NCBI RefSeq assembly: GCF_003614945.1 | Contig: NZ_QYCZ01000001.1 | Location: 1,506,001 to 1,570,000, forward strand | Direction of reading: 5' to 3' | Length of the DNA: 64,000 nucleotides | From: Bergeyella cardium | GTDB taxonomy: Bacteria; Bacteroidota; Bacteroidia; Flavobacteriales; Weeksellaceae | Shown here: positions 53,262 to 60,792 of the stretch, in pieces | Position numbering within the stretch: the first letter of the stretch is position 1 | Layout of the letters: every line of letters starts with the position of its first letter | Notes under the pieces: generated by a model | Seen by the model: only the letters and a program-made list of their open reading frames with translations | The model's database searches: none | Told to the model about the DNA's origin: nothing | Translations under genes and position numbers: made by a program

Positions 53262-53807
53262 TTAGTAATTTTTATCTTTAAATAATGCCTGTACTTTATC
53301 TTTTTCGGATAAGATGACTGCCTCTGCAGGAAGTTTCCAATCGATATTAAGGTCTGAATCATTCCAAAGTATGCCGCCTTCGGATTCTTTATTATAGAAA
53401 TTATCACACTTATAGGCAAAGACTGCTTCATCACTAAGAACGGCAAAACCGTGTGCAAAGCCCCTCGGAACATAAAACTGTAATTTATTCTCCGCACTAA
53501 GCTCTATACCGAACCACCTACCGAAACTCGGAGACTCCTCCCTAAGGTCTAAGGCTACATCCCACACGCTTCCTTCAAGGCAGGAAACGAGCTTTGCCTG
53601 CGCAAACGCTCCCTTTTGTAAATGCAGCCCACGAAGCACTCCGTAAGAGGATTTTGAAACATTATCCTGAACGAAATGCCCATTAAGCCCCGTGAGCTCC
53701 TCGAATTTTTTTTCATTAAACTTTTCATAGAAGTAGCCTCTCTCATCTTCAAAGACCGTAGGCTCTATGATGTAACAATCTTTAAGTGGCGTTTCTTTTA
53801 TCTTCAT
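53262..53807 (-). CDS. rfbC: dTDP-4-dehydrorhamnose 3,5-epimerase
   Basis: Epimerase of the dTDP-rhamnose pathway, cupin fold. It has 181 residues. Landmarks are EPTVFEDERGYFYEKFNEKK, FVQDNVSKSSYGVLRGLHLQ (with the catalytic His) and FYVPRGFAHGFAVLS. The final reductase rfbD is not in this cluster, so the end product (rhamnose or another 6-deoxy sugar) cannot be fixed from this window. The TagD-like gene lies 24 nt upstream. Confidence 0.93.
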   Translation of the reverse strand: MKIKETPLKDCYIIEPTVFEDERGYFYEKFNEKKFEELTGLNGHFVQDNVSKSSYGVLRGLHLQKGAFAQAKLVSCLEGSVWDVALDLREESPSFGRWFGIELSAENKLQFYVPRGFAHGFAVLSDEAVFAYKCDNFYNKESEGGILWNDSDLNIDWKLPAEAVILSEKDKVQALFKDKNY

Positions 53808-53831
53808 TTTTGATGAATAATTTAGTAATTA

Positions 53832-54281
53832 TTAGTTTTTACTCGGAACTTCTATTTTGGATCTTTCTTGCTCGTATACAGCTCTTTTCAGTGCTGAGCT
53901 GGAGAATCTGTGGTCCCTTTTGTTATAGTAGATTTCTATTCCTTTCTGCTCGCAATATTCTTTACCAGTGAAGTTTTTATCCTTATAATCATCACCGATA
54001 ATGCGAACATCTATCACAAAAGATTGAAGGATGTCCATTAGATCTTCTTCCGTGTTGTATGGGATAATTTCATCTACCGAGCGGCAGGCTTTTAGCTGAA
54101 TATACCGCTCTACGACGGACTGTGTAGGCTTGTTCTTCTGCGGGCGGTCGTGCGTAGGGTCTAGCTGCAGCCCTACGATAAGGTAATCGCAAACCGTTTT
54201 AGCTTCTTCCAACATTTTGATATGCCCCGCGTGTAGTAAATCAAAGGCAGAAAAGGTAATTCCTATCTTCTGAGTCTTCAT
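53832..54281 (-). CDS. TagD-like cytidylyltransferase family protein
   Basis: Small nucleotidyltransferase of 149 residues resembling glycerol-3-phosphate cytidylyltransferase. The HxGH motif is in FDLLHAGHIKMLEEA; the C-terminal ligand site reads HRFSSSALK (compare RTxGISTT in TagD). The exact substrate is uncertain. It heads the polysaccharide-sugar cluster, so transfer of a polyol or alcohol phosphate to CDP for surface glycan synthesis is plausible. Confidence 0.78.
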   Translation of the reverse strand: MKTQKIGITFSAFDLLHAGHIKMLEEAKTVCDYLIVGLQLDPTHDRPQKNKPTQSVVERYIQLKACRSVDEIIPYNTEEDLMDILQSFVIDVRIIGDDYKDKNFTGKEYCEQKGIEIYYNKRDHRFSSSALKRAVYEQERSKIEVPSKN

Positions 54282-54485
54282 TCTTAAACCTATTTTATTG
54301 GCAAAGATAATAATAATTTAGCGGCTAGCTATTAGTATCAGGCAGTAAGCTTTTACATTAATAAAACACAAGTTTAAAATTCATCATTCCATTAAAATAC
54401 AAAAAGAAGTTGTACCTCTAAAACATCTCATTGGCTATGGTATACTTTACTGCTTTTTATCATATTTATATATAATTTATTTCTT

Positions 54486-54493
54486 TATTTTTG
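54486..54493 (+). promoter_or_regulatory. -7 box of the copper-type cluster, leaderless geometry
   Basis: TATTTTTG ends 5 nt before the ATG at 54499, the same spacing as at murB. The transcript would start at or beside the start codon. Confidence 0.5.
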
Positions 54494-54498
54494 CAACA

Positions 54499-54876
54499 AT
54501 GCAAAGGAATACACAACATATCATTTCATTTGTTTTGAGCCTGCTGATTCTTTACAGCACGGTTCGAGGTGCTGTGTATCACCTTTATTATACTATAGAT
54601 CAGAAAGGTTTTATAGAAAACTTCTGCATCAATAAAGACAAGAAAAACCTACACTGCGAGGGGAAATGTAAGCTGAAAGAAGTATCCAAAGAAGATCCAA
54701 ACACAGCGAAAGAATCCAATTTTGACTTTACCAAATTTCAAAAAGAGTTTTATTGGGAGTCTCCCCTACCCCTCCTTACCACAACTCAAGATTTTGAGCA
54801 AGTAAAGCATTTATTTTATTATAAGATCCCGTTCTGGGACAATCTCTCACCCGATTTCCTCAGTCCGCCTGCATAA
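54499..54876 (+). CDS. Small membrane-anchored Cys protein, copper cluster
   Basis: 125-residue protein with one N-terminal membrane segment (ISFVLSLLILYSTV) and a short conserved motif ENFCINKDKK followed by LHCEGKCKLKE, giving C...C...C. Similar small proteins occur beside TonB receptors in Bacteroidota. The three cysteines in an exported region suggest metal (copper) binding, but this is inference. The -7 box ends 5 nt before the ATG, so the mRNA may be leaderless. The lipoprotein gene follows 71 nt downstream. Confidence 0.7.
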   Translation: MQRNTQHIISFVLSLLILYSTVRGAVYHLYYTIDQKGFIENFCINKDKKNLHCEGKCKLKEVSKEDPNTAKESNFDFTKFQKEFYWESPLPLLTTTQDFEQVKHLFYYKIPFWDNLSPDFLSPPA

Positions 54877-54947
54877 GTATTTCATTACCTTATCAATTTT
54901 GATTCAAAAAAATTTAAATTATTAATTACTATTAAAACCCCAAAAAA

Positions 54948-55946
54948 ATGAAATACTTAAAATTTTTATGCCTAATGATTTTGGCATTCAACCTCTCTTG
55001 TACAACAGATAGAACTGATTTTGATAACAACCCAAGAGGAAGAGACAGAACTACAATGATGCCTGTACTTACCTTTACAAATGGAGAACATCAGATTGTT
55101 ATGCAGACTCCTGGTGGGAAATTCTTTAGCGGATACAATTCCCTTATGGTAGAAGTATTTGATGCAAACTCAAAGCAGAAAATACATGTTCACTCCTTCA
55201 AATTTTTACCAATTCAGACAAATACTAATAATGGGCTTTCTAGCTCTTGTCCACACCTTTATGAATTAGAGTTTAAGTCTGATAAAAAGGCTTTTGAAGG
55301 CTTTGCGGTATTCAACAACCCAAATGATGCCATAGAATATGAAATTGATGCCAATGGAAATGTAAGAGCAAAACTGAAAAACACTATTAAAAACTGGTCT
55401 CTCTACCTCTCCTATACTGTAAAAGGGGTAGATTATCAAGTGAAAAAAGATGTAGATGTGAGCAGTCTTCCATTGGAATATCTCAATAGAAACTTCACTG
55501 AGTTTATGGGTAATGATGGTGAGAAATATACCCTTGCCCTTGTAGAACCACAAACTCCTGGAGTTAAAGAAAACCCTCTAACAGCTGGTCTGTACAAATA
55601 CATCAAGCCTGCAAACGGAGCATTCGAGCATAAAATTATTAATGATAAACCAGACCCAAGTCTTTTCTCATATACCACAGTAGATGGTGCTACTTTGGAA
55701 CTCGACCCGAGGATGCCAGACCCATCTATGGGCAATCACTCTTCACCGAATAACAAGCACCTTACTCAACAGGCTGATAAAATGTATCACGGAGTGGTGA
55801 ACTATACAATGACAGGGCTTTGGACGCTCAACTTCATCTTCAAAGATAAGAATGGCACCGTTATAAAAGGAACAAAAGTGCCACACCACCACACTCCAAA
55901 TGTATGGGGCAAGAAAAGTGAATTGTTTATAGATATCATTTTCTAA
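54948..55946 (+). CDS. Metal-cluster lipoprotein with His/Met clusters
   Basis: Secreted lipoprotein of 332 residues (lipobox FNLSC near residue 18). It begins with beta-rich sequence (MMPVLTFTNGEHQIVMQTPG) and contains a HVHSF motif, a PRMPDPSMGNHSSPNN segment and KVPHHHTPNVWG near the end, all suited to bind copper. The family has no name that I know. It lies between the Cys-rich membrane protein and the TonB receptor, 24 nt before the latter, supporting a joint role in metal uptake. Confidence 0.7.
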   Translation: MKYLKFLCLMILAFNLSCTTDRTDFDNNPRGRDRTTMMPVLTFTNGEHQIVMQTPGGKFFSGYNSLMVEVFDANSKQKIHVHSFKFLPIQTNTNNGLSSSCPHLYELEFKSDKKAFEGFAVFNNPNDAIEYEIDANGNVRAKLKNTIKNWSLYLSYTVKGVDYQVKKDVDVSSLPLEYLNRNFTEFMGNDGEKYTLALVEPQTPGVKENPLTAGLYKYIKPANGAFEHKIINDKPDPSLFSYTTVDGATLELDPRMPDPSMGNHSSPNNKHLTQQADKMYHGVVNYTMTGLWTLNFIFKDKNGTVIKGTKVPHHHTPNVWGKKSELFIDIIF

Positions 55947-55970
55947 AAAAACAGATTATAATCATCCTCT

Positions 55971-57947
55971 ATGAAGAAACTTATCCTCCCACTATGCCTT
56001 ATTGGCATTGGGATTAATGCACAAAAAGTTAAAAAAGATAGTATAAAACAAATAAAAGGCGTAACGCTAACCACCTTTGCAAAGAAAAAGATACAAAATG
56101 ATGTAAAACTCAACTGCTCGGTAGACGAGTACTTGGCATCATCGGATAATATTAGCTTTGTGAAAAGAGGAGCCTACGCCTGGGAGCCTCTCCTCAATAA
56201 TATGAACAGCGAAAGACAAGTGGTAACCATTGATGGTATGCACATCTTCGGAGCGTGTACCGACAAGATGGATCCCATTACCTCCTATGTAGAGACAAAC
56301 AACCTTTCCAAGATAGACATACAGTCTGGTCAGGAAGGTGGTCTGCACGGCTCTACCATCGCTGGCGCAATAGACCTCAAACGAAGGAGATTTTCTTTCT
56401 CTACTACTGAAAAATTCGGTGGTTCTTATCAAACAGGTGCTGAGCTGAACAACTTCCAGTTTTTTAACCTTGGAGATGTGTACTATACCACCCCAGGATT
56501 TGTTGTAGATGGAAGTGTTTCCTATCGTACTGCAAGTAATTATAAAGCAGGAGGTGGAGAGGAAGTACTCCATTCTCAATACAATAAGTTTAATACCTCT
56601 GTAGGCTTGGGCTTTAAGACCAGTCCTCTCTCTGCAGTAAAGGTAGATGCTATCTTTGACTTGGCAAAAGATGTGGGCTACCCCGCTCTCCCTATGGATG
56701 TATGGCTTGCAAGGGCGCTCATCACCTCTGCATCTTATAAACAATTATTCGAGGATAAGATGATAAAAGTTTGGGACACCAAGTTCTATTTTAATGCGAT
56801 AGAACATTATATGGATGATACCAAACGCCCAAACAACCCAGTGCATATGGATATGCCAGGATGGAGCACCACTTATGGACTTCTTTCCAAACTGGTAATA
56901 AAGGAGCGTAAGTTTGCTTCCGAGATACAGATTAATGGCTATCAAAATGAATCTACAGCAGAGATGACGATGTATCCAAAAGCCTATGGACTCCCTCTGA
57001 TGTTTGCCTATACCTGGCCCGTAGTTACTACAAACTATGCCGGGCTATCAGTAAGCAATCAATGGGATATAAGTGAGAGAAGCTCTATTAATTTTGGAGG
57101 CTCTGCCAGCCTTCACCACAACCGAGCGAAGTATATGGATTTCGCTTGGATATTCCACCCTGGAGCTCCTCAGGAGACTACAAGGTTCCTCCCGAGCCTT
57201 TATGGTTCGTATAAAGTGGACTTCTCACCTATTAGTTTCAGTTTCGGATTGGGCTACGGGCACAGAGCACCTTCCGTCTCCGAAGGCTATGGCTACTATA
57301 TCTACAACAGTTTTGATAGATACGACTATATCGGTAATCCTAACCTGAAAAATGAAATCTCCCACGAAGCCAACTTCCTCGCGAGCTTCAAAGGTGGTAA
57401 GTTTAGTGCAGAAGCAAAAGCCAATTTCTTCTATATTAAGAATTATATCATCGGTAAGATTTTGAATATCGGTTATCCAATGAATATTCTATCGGTAGGA
57501 GTAAAAGGCTATACGGGATTAGAACATGCTAAAATCTTTAATGCTTCGCTGGATATGAAGTATACCTTCTCCGATAACTGGAATTGGAAAGGTATGCTGA
57601 CCTATGCAAAAGGAGAGGATTTTAATGGTGGCAATCTACCGTTTATTCGTCCGCTAAGCTATCAGACGAGCCTTAGGTTTAATAATGATAAGTTCTCTGT
57701 GCAGGCTTCTGTAAATGGAGATTTTGAGCAGACGGCATTCAGTGCCGAGTATGGAGAGGATAAAACCCCTGCCTACATCGTCTATAACCTGTCGGCTGAT
57801 TATACCCTGCCTATCGGAAGAAGGAACCTTCAATTGCAGGTGGGTGCCGAGAACTTATTAGATACCCATTATAGCACCTATGCCGACTGGGGAAATATCC
57901 CTCGTATGGGGCGTAATATATTCTTAGGTGCAAAAGTGAGTTTTTAA
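55971..57947 (+). CDS. TonB-dependent receptor, OprC/NosA copper type
   Basis: Outer-membrane transporter of 658 residues. The signal peptide ends near residue 17 (GIGINAQ). The plug has TIDGMHIFGACTDKMDPITS; Cys96 and Met100 stand where OprC/NosA copper receptors have their C...MDPPTSY copper site. A 22-strand barrel follows, ending in the C-terminal phenylalanine (GAKVSF). It is shorter than sugar-type SusC receptors and has no carboxypeptidase-like N-terminal domain. Copper is therefore the likely cargo, from motif likeness only. Confidence 0.85.
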   Translation: MKKLILPLCLIGIGINAQKVKKDSIKQIKGVTLTTFAKKKIQNDVKLNCSVDEYLASSDNISFVKRGAYAWEPLLNNMNSERQVVTIDGMHIFGACTDKMDPITSYVETNNLSKIDIQSGQEGGLHGSTIAGAIDLKRRRFSFSTTEKFGGSYQTGAELNNFQFFNLGDVYYTTPGFVVDGSVSYRTASNYKAGGGEEVLHSQYNKFNTSVGLGFKTSPLSAVKVDAIFDLAKDVGYPALPMDVWLARALITSASYKQLFEDKMIKVWDTKFYFNAIEHYMDDTKRPNNPVHMDMPGWSTTYGLLSKLVIKERKFASEIQINGYQNESTAEMTMYPKAYGLPLMFAYTWPVVTTNYAGLSVSNQWDISERSSINFGGSASLHHNRAKYMDFAWIFHPGAPQETTRFLPSLYGSYKVDFSPISFSFGLGYGHRAPSVSEGYGYYIYNSFDRYDYIGNPNLKNEISHEANFLASFKGGKFSAEAKANFFYIKNYIIGKILNIGYPMNILSVGVKGYTGLEHAKIFNASLDMKYTFSDNWNWKGMLTYAKGEDFNGGNLPFIRPLSYQTSLRFNNDKFSVQASVNGDFEQTAFSAEYGEDKTPAYIVYNLSADYTLPIGRRNLQLQVGAENLLDTHYSTYADWGNIPRMGRNIFLGAKVSF

Positions 57948-57966
57948 AACTTCATAGAGCAATAAA

Positions 57967-57995
57967 AAAGAAGCCTCCCTTTTGGGGGCTTTTTT
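57967..57995 (+). terminator. Terminator of the TonB receptor gene
   Basis: AAGCCTCCC / GGGGGCTT stem with one bulge and a TTTT loop, followed by a run of T. Confidence 0.7.
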
Positions 57996-58003
57996 TATAA
58001 TTT

Positions 58004-58776
58004 TCATCTATAAGGAAGGTTCCATATAAGGTCTATTGCTACATAATGTACTCCGTACTTAGGATTATTTCGCACTTGGTTGTTCATATAGCCAATATCC
58101 AGTGTGAGCGCAGCGCTTGGGATATCAAATGAATAGAAAAAGGTATATCGGGTTTCCTTATACTGAAAAGGCGACCAATAAGACGGCTCAGCAGAGATTT
58201 TATACCCTGTACTGAAAAATGCTTCTGCCCCAAAATGAAGTTTCTGATTATTTTTTGAAGAAAGCGCATAGGTAAGCTGAGCCTTTACACGAGTTCTCAG
58301 TTGCAAGGTTTCATCTGCATTATTAAAATCTGCATCGTAGAATTTCCTCACTTCCTGCCTTAGCGTATTCTTCCATTTCCATCGGTTAAATGGCTTTAAA
58401 GTATAACTGTAACGAGCATAAATCTTAAACTCCTGCCTCACACCCTCTTTATTATAAGGTGCTTCATCTGAATATTCATTCTTTCTACTGTAACTAACAG
58501 CATAAGTGTATTGATGGTTAGGTGCAAAATCTCTATACATCTCATAATTGAGAATCAAAATTGAGTTTTTAGAAAAGGGATTATCATTATTGGGTTCGCT
58601 TGTATTCCCCACTCCGATGTAGGCAAGTGATTTTTTCGTTCCCTCCTCGTTCAGCTGCTTCTTTATTCCCAATGCAGACCAGCTCCCTACATTGGTCTCC
58701 TTTCCCAACCCAGGTGGACCGCCTTAGCAATAATAAAAGCAAGGCTCCCTAAAAGACTAAAAATAGTTTTTTTCAT
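58004..58776 (-). pseudogene. DUF2490-like outer-membrane protein, single-base frameshift
   Basis: The intact body (58004-58708) reads as a beta-barrel protein of DUF2490 type: alternating strands such as YTYAVSYSRKNEY, IYARYSYTLKPFNRWKWKN, LRTRVKAQLTYAL and FYSFDIPSAALTLDIGYM. Its usual N terminus is in another frame: an ATG at 58776 gives MKKTIFSLLGSLAFIIAKA, a good signal peptide, and the frame then shifts near 58719-58724 into GPPGLGKETNVGSW. Adding one base joins them. Either a real inactivating mutation or a sequencing error. Function unknown. Confidence 0.7.
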
Positions 58777-58845
58777 AATTTCTATACGATAGATGGCAAA
58801 TTTAGTATATAAGCCATAATATGAAAGGTTTTCTTTTACTAAAAT

Positions 58846-59076
58846 CTACCTAACAAAAAAGTCTAATAAATCCTTTGGATGAATCTCCAATGCTTCTGAA
58901 ATTCTAAAAAGAGTAATAATAGTAGGATTAGTTCTTCCTGCTTCTATTCTAGAAATATTGGTTGGGTCTATATTTCCTTCCATTTTGCCAACAAGTTCTA
59001 CTTGGGAAAGACCTCTCTGAAGCCTAATCTCTTTGATTTTTCGTCCTATATTTTTAAGGATTTCAGATTTTTCCAC
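58846..59076 (-). CDS. Small XRE-family HTH regulator
   Basis: Compact DNA-binding protein, 76 residues from a GTG at 59076. The helix-turn-helix is in IKEIRLQRGLSQVELVGKME and TNISRIEAGRTNPTIITLFR. The frame extends to a TTG at 59097, but that codon lies in the -7 box, so the GTG is preferred. It is divergent from the unknown 375-residue gene. The dyad TTTGACAAGTCAAA over its promoter suggests autoregulation. It resembles the small controller proteins of mobile or defence systems. Confidence 0.85.
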   Translation of the reverse strand: MEKSEILKNIGRKIKEIRLQRGLSQVELVGKMEGNIDPTNISRIEAGRTNPTIITLFRISEALEIHPKDLLDFFVR

Positions 59077-59084
59077 TTGACTTA

Positions 59085-59103
59085 TTTGACAAGTCAAAAC
59101 TAT
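59085..59103 (-). promoter_or_regulatory. HTH promoter with overlapping operator dyad
   Basis: Minus-strand -7 box TAGTTTTG at 59103-59096. The perfect dyad TTTGACAAGTCAAA (59085-59098) overlaps the box and the start of transcription; a further TTGACTT half-site lies at 59078-59084. Likely the regulator's own operator. Confidence 0.5.
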
Positions 59104-59157
59104 TTATTAGCTTTGCTAACCTAAATGCCATATATGGCAATATTAAAATAAATTATT

Positions 59158-60285
59158 ATGGCTTATATTACTATTTCCACTTTTAATCAGTTAACAGGTA
59201 ACATTAATATTCCAAAAGAATATTGGGAAAAGATTACATTAGAAGAGTTTTTAGATTATCTCTATAATAATGAGCTACTTTATCCTATATTTAATCAACT
59301 TGAATTAAATCAATTATGCAATATCAAATTACTCATAAAAGAAGGAGATAATGAGAATATTGAATATTATAAGCCTATTCCTTCTCAAAAAGATACCAAG
59401 GATAGGGTATTTTTCAAGGGAAGAGATAATGCTTCATATCACTTATATAAAGATTGTGAATATTTACATCGTAGTTATATTGATTTTACTATTCCTTCTG
59501 ATATTCAAGAATTAGATTATAAATATCCCGAGAGTGAAGCTGTAATTTTTTTCAGACAGTGGTTTGAGAAATTCATATGGGAAAAAATTGAATACAAAGC
59601 AAGAATAGATGATAATTTTTCAGAAAAATATAAGCATCTTATTGATAAAAAACAAAATTTATTAGAGACTTTACATATAATAGATGACGATTTTAACCTT
59701 AATGAGTATCATGATATTGTTGAAAGATACAATTCCTTTATTGTTAAAAAATTTGAAGTTTATAAAGATGAAGCTGGAGATTCAATTGTTAAAAATCTTA
59801 ATCGTGATTATATTATGATGATAAAACATAAAAATACTAGCTATACAGAAATTGAAAGAGAATTCAACATTACAAAAGAAGTAGATAATATTATAAAAGA
59901 AAGAAATAAAATATGCCTACCTGAACATTATGGAGAAATTCTTTATAAATTATCGAAATACTCTTACTGTCATAATAAAGAAGAAGAAATATTTGAAATT
60001 ATTAGAAACCGAAAAGAAGGTGATTCTTATGTTACTTTTATTAAAGAATATTATAGCTTAGAAAATATAAGATCTTTCTGGAAAGAACATTTAAATTTAT
60101 CAAAAAAGGCAGTAGATATACTAAAAAAATATTTTATATGGACTTATGGAATTGAGGACAAATCATTTGACACAGTATTTCTTCAGAATTTTAATATTTA
60201 CTGCTGTTACAATTGTCAACAAAGGAGTTTTGATTTTGATTTATTTATTAAAGAATACGAAAAAAACAATAATATTACTAACTAA
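59158..60285 (+). CDS. Unknown 375-residue protein next to HTH regulator and tRNAs
   Basis: I do not recognise this protein. It is very lysine-, glutamate- and asparagine-rich, AT-rich in codon use compared with its neighbours, has no signal peptide or membrane helix, and is probably helical from about residue 130 on. Possible metal-binding residues are in YHLYKDCEYLHRSY and near the C terminus in FNIYCCYNCQQRSF, which could form a zinc site. It starts 81 nt from the divergent regulator's start and lies beside a tRNA cluster, a frequent insertion site. A cargo or defence gene is possible, not shown. Confidence 0.7.
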   Translation: MAYITISTFNQLTGNINIPKEYWEKITLEEFLDYLYNNELLYPIFNQLELNQLCNIKLLIKEGDNENIEYYKPIPSQKDTKDRVFFKGRDNASYHLYKDCEYLHRSYIDFTIPSDIQELDYKYPESEAVIFFRQWFEKFIWEKIEYKARIDDNFSEKYKHLIDKKQNLLETLHIIDDDFNLNEYHDIVERYNSFIVKKFEVYKDEAGDSIVKNLNRDYIMMIKHKNTSYTEIEREFNITKEVDNIIKERNKICLPEHYGEILYKLSKYSYCHNKEEEIFEIIRNRKEGDSYVTFIKEYYSLENIRSFWKEHLNLSKKAVDILKKYFIWTYGIEDKSFDTVFLQNFNIYCCYNCQQRSFDFDLFIKEYEKNNNITN

Positions 60286-60332
60286 TGATGACTTATTAAA
60301 GTTCTTATAATTAGTACTCTCTATACACAACT

Positions 60333-60364
60333 AAAAAAAGCCCTACAATTCCTTGTAAGGCTTT
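60333..60364 (-). terminator. Terminator of the tRNA operon
   Basis: 12-bp stem AAAGCCCTACAA (60337-60348) / TTGTAAGGCTTT (60353-60364) with one G-U pair; on the minus strand the hairpin ends in a T run. Confidence 0.75.
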
Positions 60365-60376
60365 AATTTCTAAAAG

Positions 60377-60450
60377 TGAGCGCGAAAGGATTCGAACCTT
60401 TGACCGTCTGCTTAGAAGGCAGATGCTCTATCCAGCTGAGCTACGCACCC
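60377..60450 (-). tRNA. tRNA-Arg (TCT)
   Basis: 74 nt on the minus strand. Acceptor arms GGGTGCG and CGCGCTC pair with one G-U, discriminator A. The anticodon loop CTTCTAA carries TCT between CTGCC/GGCAG-type arms, and the T arm contains GGTTCGAATCC. No CCA is encoded. Last of three tRNA genes in this minus-strand operon. Confidence 0.95.
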
Positions 60451-60501
60451 TTCATTTTGTTATGAGTAATAAGCAAAAACTCCCGAGGGGAAGTTTATTT
60501 G

Positions 60502-60576
60502 TCGGGGTGGCAGGATTCGAACCTGCGACCTCCTGGTCCCAAACCAGGCGCGATGACCGGACTACGCTACACCCCG
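60502..60576 (-). tRNA. tRNA-Pro (TGG)
   Basis: 75 nt on the minus strand. Acceptor CGGGGTG / CACCCCG with discriminator A; anticodon stem CCTGG/CCAGG around TTTGGGA gives TGG; T arm GGTTCGAATCC. CCA not encoded. Confidence 0.95.
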
Positions 60577-60585
60577 TTTTCTGTG

Positions 60586-60670
60586 CGGAGGGTAAGGGAT
60601 TCGAACCCTTGCGACCCTTTCGGGTCGACAGTTTAGCAAACTGCTCCGTTAACCACTCCGGCAACCCTCC
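60586..60670 (-). tRNA. tRNA-Ser (GCT)
   Basis: 85 nt on the minus strand with the long variable arm typical of serine tRNAs (CGACCCGAAAGGGTCG). Acceptor GGAGGGT / ACCCTCC, discriminator G; anticodon stem CAGTT/AACTG around TGCTA gives GCT; T arm GGTTCGAATCC. First gene of the operon. Confidence 0.95.
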
Positions 60671-60712
60671 TTGCAATACTTTTTAAGACCGTCTGTTCCT
60701 TAATTGCGAGTG

Positions 60713-60744
60713 CAAATATATAAGAGTTTTTATTATCTGCCAAA
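60713..60744 (-). promoter_or_regulatory. Promoter of the tRNA operon
   Basis: Minus strand TTTG (60744-60741), spacing 20 nt, -7 box TATATTTG (60720-60713), about 43 nt upstream of tRNA-Ser. Confidence 0.65.
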
Positions 60745-60746
60745 TT

Positions 60747-60774
60747 TTTGGGGAAGTTTTTTTTCGTACTTTTG
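60747..60774 (+). promoter_or_regulatory. Promoter of the amidase gene
   Basis: TTTG at 60747-60750 and TACTTTTG at 60767-60774, 16 nt apart. It lies over the longer in-frame start at 60748 and selects the ATG at 60793. Confidence 0.55.
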
Positions 60775-60792
60775 AACCCTAATTTTAACAAA

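Noticed and set aside
58846-60285. Restriction-modification system with controller protein
   Set aside because: No methyltransferase motifs are seen in the unknown protein or its neighbours, so only a loose resemblance of the regulator remains.
60423-60686. Small ORF with GFEPATSW-type translation
   Set aside because: It translates the tRNA-Pro and tRNA-Ser genes, a common false call.
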